DNA from: Lytechinus variegatus
Taxonomy: Eukaryota; Echinodermata; Echinoidea; Temnopleuroida; Toxopneustidae
Direction of reading: 5' to 3'
Assembly (NCBI RefSeq): GCF_018143015.1
Contig: NC_054741.1
Location: 11,868,683 to 11,932,682, forward strand
DNA length: 64,000 bases
Both the position numbers and the translations under genes were made by a program. This document shows, piece after piece, positions 58,589-64,000 of the stretch. A model generated the notes under the pieces. The model did not search any database. It had not been told where the DNA came from and worked only from the letters and a program-made list of their open reading frames with translations. How positions within the stretch are numbered: position 1 is the first letter of the stretch; every line of letters begins with the position of its first letter.

Positions 58589-59863
58589 CAGTGGCGTAGC
58601 TCGAATTTTTTCCTGGGGGGCACTGGGGGGTTCTTGCTTTTTCAGGGGGGGGGGGCACCGTTTTTGTCCGGTGTATGTATGTATGTGTCACATGGGCGGA
58701 TCCGACTTTCGCCAATAGGGGATGGGGCCTGAAATTATCTTTACCTTTATTTTCCCCGATCAGTCACTTCTTAGTTTTATTCTTATAAAACAACATAAAC
58801 ATAAATTAATCTCATAAAAACTGCGAGCGCGAAGCGCGAGCGATTTTTGTTGTTGTTTATTTTCATGTATTTTGTTCTGGAAATCTAATATTCGAACAAG
58901 ATTCGTATGTAACTAGATTACTGCGAACGTCTAGCGAGCAGAAATTTCTAGCATATCGAAAAGAGACATGTTAAGGACTGCTTACAGTTAACGGCGAAGA
59001 CGGTTTATATTACAATAATGCGAGCGCGAAGCGCGAGCAATTGTTTTTTGACATTCTGTCCTAAAAAATGGTTATTCTAAGCACTTTTTGTATTGATAAA
59101 TGGGATAGGTATGTAACAAACAATTGATTTGAGCGCGAAGCGCGAGAGGAAGAAAATTGGGATTTTAGACCGAAAAGCGGGACACTCTCAACATCATTAA
59201 TAATACGATCGTGAAGCTTGAGCAGATAATTATTGATATTCTGATGTGAAACTGGATAATTTAAGTACATTTTAAATAAACAACATGCAGGCTATCGCGC
59301 ATAATTAAGATTTAGACCAAGAATATGGGCATTCTACAGTTGTTTAATAGAACATTATGGAATACACGTAGACAATAGGAACTTGGCAAATCAAACGTAC
59401 AATGTGACAAGGCAGCGTGAGCTTAAAAATGCTGATATGTAGACCATAGAACGGACATTTTACAGAGCACTTAAAATTGTAAATAACAAAATAATAATGA
59501 AAGCTCGATGTCCGAGCTAAAATATGTTTATATTGACTTCAAAACTTCCTCCATATCAGCCTATTGAGCAAGATGTGAATCTCATCGAACAGGTAATTTT
59601 GGCGCGAAGCGCAAGCAACAATTTTATATAGTAACATGAAAGATTTGGGTTTTTTCAAGTCTTCCCCTCACATTTTTTCATTCACTCGTCTTCCTCCTCT
59701 TATTTTCCTTTCTTTCTTCTTCTTTATTCCCTTTTTCGTTTCTTCTTAATTCTCCCTTTTTTTGCTCTGCCATTTTTTTTTTCTTGGGGGGCACCTGGGG
59801 GGCACACCAAATCTCAGGGGGGACGTGCCCCCTAGGCCCCTGCCCCCCGTAGCTACGCCACTG
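58589..59863 (+). mobile_element. Complete non-autonomous hAT-type element with internal tandem units
   Basis: The 13-bp terminal inverted repeats are perfect, CAGTGGCGTAGCT at 58589-58601 and AGCTACGCCACTG at 59851-59863. The flanks are the perfect 8-bp duplication GACTACTC (58581-58588 and 59864-59871). G-rich subterminal blocks sit inside each end. The interior has degenerate units of about 100-115 bp opening with GCGAGCGCGAAGCGCGAGC, at about 58823, 58923, 59020, 59131 and 59206, with another near 59602. 1275 bp, no transposase. Related copies lie at 4235-5237 and 6820-7380. Confidence 0.9.
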
Positions 59864-59871
59864 GACTACTC

Positions 59872-60870
59872 CCCCTCCTTTCTCGCTCTCCTCCCCCACA
59901 CCACTCTCTCTCCCTATCCCTCTCTGTCCCTCATTGCCTCTATATCTAGCCTCCACTCCATCAGTTTGTTCCTGTCATTCCTAATTTTCTACCATCAGGA
60001 TTTTCTTATTATTTTTTATATAATTTTCACTCTTCATTTTTTTTGTACTTTTAAAAGAAAATAGTTGTAGGCACCTCATTTAAGGTATTGTATAAAACTT
60101 TATCATTTAATGAGGAAAGCCGATGACGTCACATATTCATCATATATTTTAATATCAACGATTTCCCCTTGGAACATGGTAAATCATCATTCAATTGCGA
60201 ACAGTGAAAATACTCTGCACAAGCAAGGCTCCAGGATTCTTGGTGAACGCTACCGAATTAAAAAAACGAAATAAAATATTTGATAGTACAGGACATTCAC
60301 ATCATTATAGAAAAAAAGTGATATCGTGCGATCATCATTATTGTTTGAAGTCGATGAAATCATGGAAAAAACAAAATGTTTGTATTTCAGATACAATCAT
60401 ATTGTAAAAAACATTGTAAAAGATGACGGGCCAGAATATTGGAATAGGCCGATCATAAATTATTAAAATGGACCGGGAATGTTGAAATAAACGAAGAATA
60501 TTTAACGATATAGACTGGGTCGGAATGATGATTTAGGCCAGTTCGATATGGTCATGGTGTTGTCACATTATGAGTCCATTAATTAGACGTTGTTAATTAG
60601 TATACTTCGAAAGTGTTCAAAGAAAGCTTCTTTTTGCACTACATAATGTGCATTATTGATATAATGATTAAACTATAAAATAATGACATATTTATTATAC
60701 ACTTGAAAAACATGATGCGACAGTCTCTTCTTCTATACTGATCGATGATTTCATTTGAATAAATCACGAAAAACGAGATGTCGTGTAAGGACACTCCAAT
60801 GTGACCTGCTCTAGGTGATATCTTTCTATGTGACTATTTACTAATCTTAAGATGGTGTGCTTCCTTGTTA
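59872..60870. other. Intergenic, no gene recognised
   Basis: A T/C-rich stretch (59872-60060) followed by AT-rich DNA. Nothing coding seen. Confidence 0.4.
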
Positions 60871-60872
60871 AT

Positions 60873-61165
60873 GACCCGTATTCGGAAGTCCAGTTAGACT
60901 TATCCGCCATGGTCTAACTCTATGCTAAAATTATGGGAAGCAAACAAATTTCAAAATTGCATTTATGTTTCCTATCTTTATTTGACTACTGACATAAGTT
61001 TCATTGATGAATAGAACTATTTCAATAATCATTCCAAGTCATTTATGAATAATTTGAGTGTCAAATGAGCTGACAAATTTAAATTATATTTTTAATTGGC
61101 ATATCCGTAGTTAAACTACAACTTTAAACCAGAGTTTAGTTAAACCCAATTCAGAATATGGGCCA
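60873..61165. repeat. MITE with CCCNTATTC-GAAGTC-type ends, copy 2
   Basis: Left end GACCCGTATTCGGAAGTCCA and right end AACCCAATTCAGAATATGGGCC are inverted. Interior ATTTATGAATAATTTGAGTG is shared with 15668-15948. It lies about 30 bp after the glycosyltransferase stop codon, so it is probably part of that 3' UTR. Confidence 0.7.
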
Positions 61166-61196
61166 TTGGCGCGTGTTTTTTTTTCGGCCGTAGCTG

Positions 61197-62837
61197 TTAC
61201 GAATGAGCTAACCCAGCCCACTGGCCCCAAACCATTCCAAGCTGCTTCACAGTGAGGTCATGTATGACGTAAGAGGATCTTAAACGATTTAGTGAGGTAT
61301 GATCCGTCTTCAGGATGCCTCCCTTGGCATCATCGAAGAACCCTCCTCCCATGAAACCTTTGATCATGGTCGGGATCACTCCAATCCGTCGAAGACAAAG
61401 CCCAAAGAAGACGTCCTCCCAGGGGAAGAGTGGTGTCTGAAGTGCGGCAATATAGGCTTTGTGAACCACGTCCATTGATATTACATACCCTATCCCGATA
61501 CAATATGGTGGATACTTATCATCCTTCGTTACAGAATATGGCACGTAGAATTTATTATACACGTCTCGTATGATATCAAAGTTGAAGGCGGCCTTGCCGG
61601 CCACAAAGTTCCGTGAGGGCGCTGTTCGCAGGTAAATTAGCATCTTGATCGTGTTGACTGCCATGTCATCGTCGGTCTTCATCACGAACTTGGCATTCTG
61701 GCAGTACCTGCTGGCCCACTTAAGACCCATCACGGTCTTGATAGTCAGGTTTAGGTAGGAATCAACGAAGTCCTCCTGCACGATGTCGCCGTAGTTGACG
61801 AGTTCGCGACTGAGGTCATCAGTGACCTCCCTACTAGACACAGCACCTACAAGGAATACGGTTTCAAGATGCATGTCGGTGCTCCGTCCTGCCATCCCCC
61901 AACTTCGTCTTATTGCGTCACGACGTTCGAAATTCTTCGGCGCTGATGCAACAATCATTAGCAAGGATACACGCTTGAATGTCCCTTCGTCTGTGAGGCA
62001 TTTTTGCTTCGGGTTTAAGATGTACCTGTACTCATGCAAGTCTATATACGATTTCCAAATAGTTGAATTTAAAATGCCAGGAGTCTTTATGTCTTCGACC
62101 TTCTTTAACCTTTCTCTATGGTGTCCTTTTGGATGAACCATCCGTTTATATCCAGGGACCAGTTCTCCGGAGTCATCAGTTTCTTCAAAGTCCACACCGA
62201 AATCCAACATCGGTCCCAGATATGTTGCATTGGTAGGTGAGGGATGAGGGCGCGTCACCAAGACCTTGGTTTCTCCTCGCTTATTTTTGGCAACCACCGT
62301 GCCCTTCTTAGACGAGATATTGTATTTCTTGTAGGCTTCTGCATAGGTGTTGATTCGTTGAACCTTCGACATTGTCGGCGAAACTGCAAGGATCTTTTGC
62401 TTGGTCTCCAGCTCCTGGGCAAACCTGGCATAGAACTTTCTCCCGATCTCATCTCTATCTCCTGGCAGGATTATTGAGTTGTTTTTCAATATCTTCCTGG
62501 ATGCGTCAGTAGTGTTGTCATTCCTACCGGTGTTGTGTAATCTCTGGACAACAGGCTCGACATAGCCATATTTCCGGTCATCGGAGGATTCATCTTGCTG
62601 CTGCAATCGATGCGAAAGAAGCTCAGATATGTCTCCTTCCTTCAGTTGGTACACCTGCTTGAGGAACGCCCTCTCAAGGACCTTTCCATTCTGCTCCACA
62701 CCTTTGAGTTGCCTGCTTCCGAAGGTGATGTCCTGGTAGTTCTTCTGGTAGAGAAGGTAGAACTGACAGAGAACCGTCATGCTCATGGAGGAGATGACGA
62801 GGACGAAGAAGAATCGGACGATCTCCGTCATACGCAT
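61197..62837 (-). CDS. Beta-1,3-galactosyl/N-acetylglucosaminyltransferase family (GT31)
   Basis: A single open frame of 546 residues. The chosen start is MRMTEIVRF at 62837; the frame is open further upstream but without another ATG. It is a type II membrane protein: an N-terminal hydrophobic anchor (about residues 6-30, VRFFFVLVISSMSMTVLCQF), a long stem to about residue 285, then the GT31 catalytic domain. Motifs seen in order are ERRDAIRRSWG, EDFVDSYLNLTIKTVMGLKW, the DxD-type KTDDDMAVN that binds the metal and UDP-sugar, GIGYVISMDVV, and the acidic EDVFFGLCLRRIGV. The family adds galactose or GlcNAc in beta-1,3 linkage in the Golgi; the exact donor and acceptor cannot be told. The stem is long for the family (human B3GALT1 has 326 residues in total). 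Stop is TAA at 61197. Confidence 0.92.
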   Translation of the reverse strand: MRMTEIVRFFFVLVISSMSMTVLCQFYLLYQKNYQDITFGSRQLKGVEQNGKVLERAFLKQVYQLKEGDISELLSHRLQQQDESSDDRKYGYVEPVVQRLHNTGRNDNTTDASRKILKNNSIILPGDRDEIGRKFYARFAQELETKQKILAVSPTMSKVQRINTYAEAYKKYNISSKKGTVVAKNKRGETKVLVTRPHPSPTNATYLGPMLDFGVDFEETDDSGELVPGYKRMVHPKGHHRERLKKVEDIKTPGILNSTIWKSYIDLHEYRYILNPKQKCLTDEGTFKRVSLLMIVASAPKNFERRDAIRRSWGMAGRSTDMHLETVFLVGAVSSREVTDDLSRELVNYGDIVQEDFVDSYLNLTIKTVMGLKWASRYCQNAKFVMKTDDDMAVNTIKMLIYLRTAPSRNFVAGKAAFNFDIIRDVYNKFYVPYSVTKDDKYPPYCIGIGYVISMDVVHKAYIAALQTPLFPWEDVFFGLCLRRIGVIPTMIKGFMGGGFFDDAKGGILKTDHTSLNRLRSSYVIHDLTVKQLGMVWGQWAGLAHS

Positions 62838-62864
62838 GGTCGTCACCCTGGCCGAAATCTTCAA

Positions 62865-64000
62865 CCATTCATCAGGATTTCACTTCTCCCTCTAGTGATG
62901 CCATCTTGAATAAGATCATCGTGTATCTTGTTTGTCCTATCAGTGATCCTACAGTAGATATAGGAGACCCTGTATAGCAAATGGAGAGAGAACAGTTATT
63001 AAAAAATTGCATTATTATACCGATACACTTATGATGATTAGTTAGTTTGTTGGTTTCCTACAATTTCTTAGTCATGCTTTTGCAGTAGTCAGATATGAAA
63101 ACATACCAATGATAAGGGGGAATGTACCACACTGATCAGCATTATAAACCTTTTTTATTGGTGGATTATCTTGTTGCACCATTTTAAAGTGATTTGCTGT
63201 TAAGATTTTTCACATGATATATTTAGAGTTGTGTGGAACATGAGTTTTATGTGCATAATTTTGCTAATGTTGTTGTTTATCACCCATCTCTTGCCCCCCA
63301 AACAGAGGCCACAGAACAAATTTGTGAATGGAAGGGCTTCCAAGACAAGTTAAAGCAATCCCGGTTGCCAGCTGATAAAAAACGCAAGTTTCAATTACTG
63401 CGAGGGAGCATGGCCACCAATAAGCAGAGGCAGGGTATATGGGTTAGGTGTATCTGTTATTCAACCCCCCCCAAAAAAAAAAATGCTTCTCTCATAAGCG
63501 ACATAGTATGTCATATTTCAAGCTCGAAACTTCGCAGTTGATGTAATATTTATTTACTTAATTATTTATTTTTCCCTCTTTCTTCTTTTTCTTCTATTAC
63601 TACTACTACTATACTACTACTACTACTACTACTACTTCTTCTTCTTATTATTATTTTTCTTCTTCTTCTTCTTTTTCTTCGTCCCATGATGGATTTCTTA
63701 ATTCTAATAATATATTTAATTAATTCAATTCAATTAAGTTCACTTCAGTTTAAGTATGCTGGACTCCAAAATAAACCCTTTTGAATTCCATGAAATCATT
63801 CAAACATGTCAAATTCGATTCAGGATCCTCTACGGTCATTTAGCATTCTCTAAAGATCTGCTAACCGTAAAAAAAGTAAACACGGTCATATCGACCAATG
63901 GCTGTACACAATGTAATTTCTTGTATATTATTCATCTTTTTGTAGAGGAATTTGTGACGTAAATCATTTTAAAAGTCACAAAGAATGATGTTTATTCTGT
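62865..64000. other. 5' flank of the GT31 gene, no other gene recognised
   Basis: Contains a C/A run near 63466-63482 and an (ACT)n/(CTT)n microsatellite at about 63592-63680. A 102-codon plus-strand open frame at 63233-63541 has no recognisable domain and was not called. Confidence 0.4.

Noticed and set aside
63233-63541. 102-codon plus-strand open frame near the right edge
   Set aside because: No recognised domain, no splice context, and its tail runs through a C/A homopolymer stretch; not called.

Overview
The window reads as nuclear DNA of a marine deuterostome invertebrate, most likely an echinoderm such as a sea urchin. The evidence is spliced animal genes with GT-AG introns, an AT-rich background, many ACATGTA-type motifs, and a dense load of short tRNA-derived SINEs, hAT-type MITEs and fold-back repeats. 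No bacterial, organellar or viral gene was recognised. The species call is inference.

Region by region: (1) 2469-2563 (-) is the first coding exon of casein kinase II alpha; the rest of that gene lies off the left edge. (2) 4-9 kb is a pile of repeats: a SINE, hAT-type arrays, a 15-bp repeat in two opposed blocks, and an element carrying nuclear-receptor-like direct repeats. (3) 10.4-24.0 kb holds two complete CFAP20 (Bug22/GTL3) genes facing tail to tail, each coding for 195 residues. One has five coding exons and the other four. Their exons differ sharply in how similar they are. (4) 27.1-28.8 kb is a nested pair of hAT-type elements, each with a perfect 8-bp target duplication. (5) 34.4-38.8 kb (-) is a C/EBP-gamma-like bZIP gene with a probable untranslated first exon, a tiny upstream ORF and C/EBP-type sites in its first intron. 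Its coding exon is broken into several frames. (6) 44.2-51.4 kb (-), possibly starting at 54.2 kb, is a large AT-hook plus C2H2 zinc-finger gene, also with frame breaks. (7) 51.6-56.5 kb is full of fold-back repeats, including a filled/empty insertion pair. (8) 58.6-59.9 kb is a complete non-autonomous hAT-type element. (9) 61197-62837 (-) is an intact beta-1,3-glycosyltransferase (GT31) gene.

The genes are unrelated housekeeping and regulatory loci (kinase, cilium, two transcription factors, Golgi glycosylation) and form no operon or pathway. The most interesting points are the CFAP20 pair, with patchy identity and a presence/absence intron; the clustered C/EBP sites inside a C/EBP gene; and the repeat families with internal tandem units. 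The small frame breaks in two genes next to otherwise intact genes could be assembly errors and need read-level checking.
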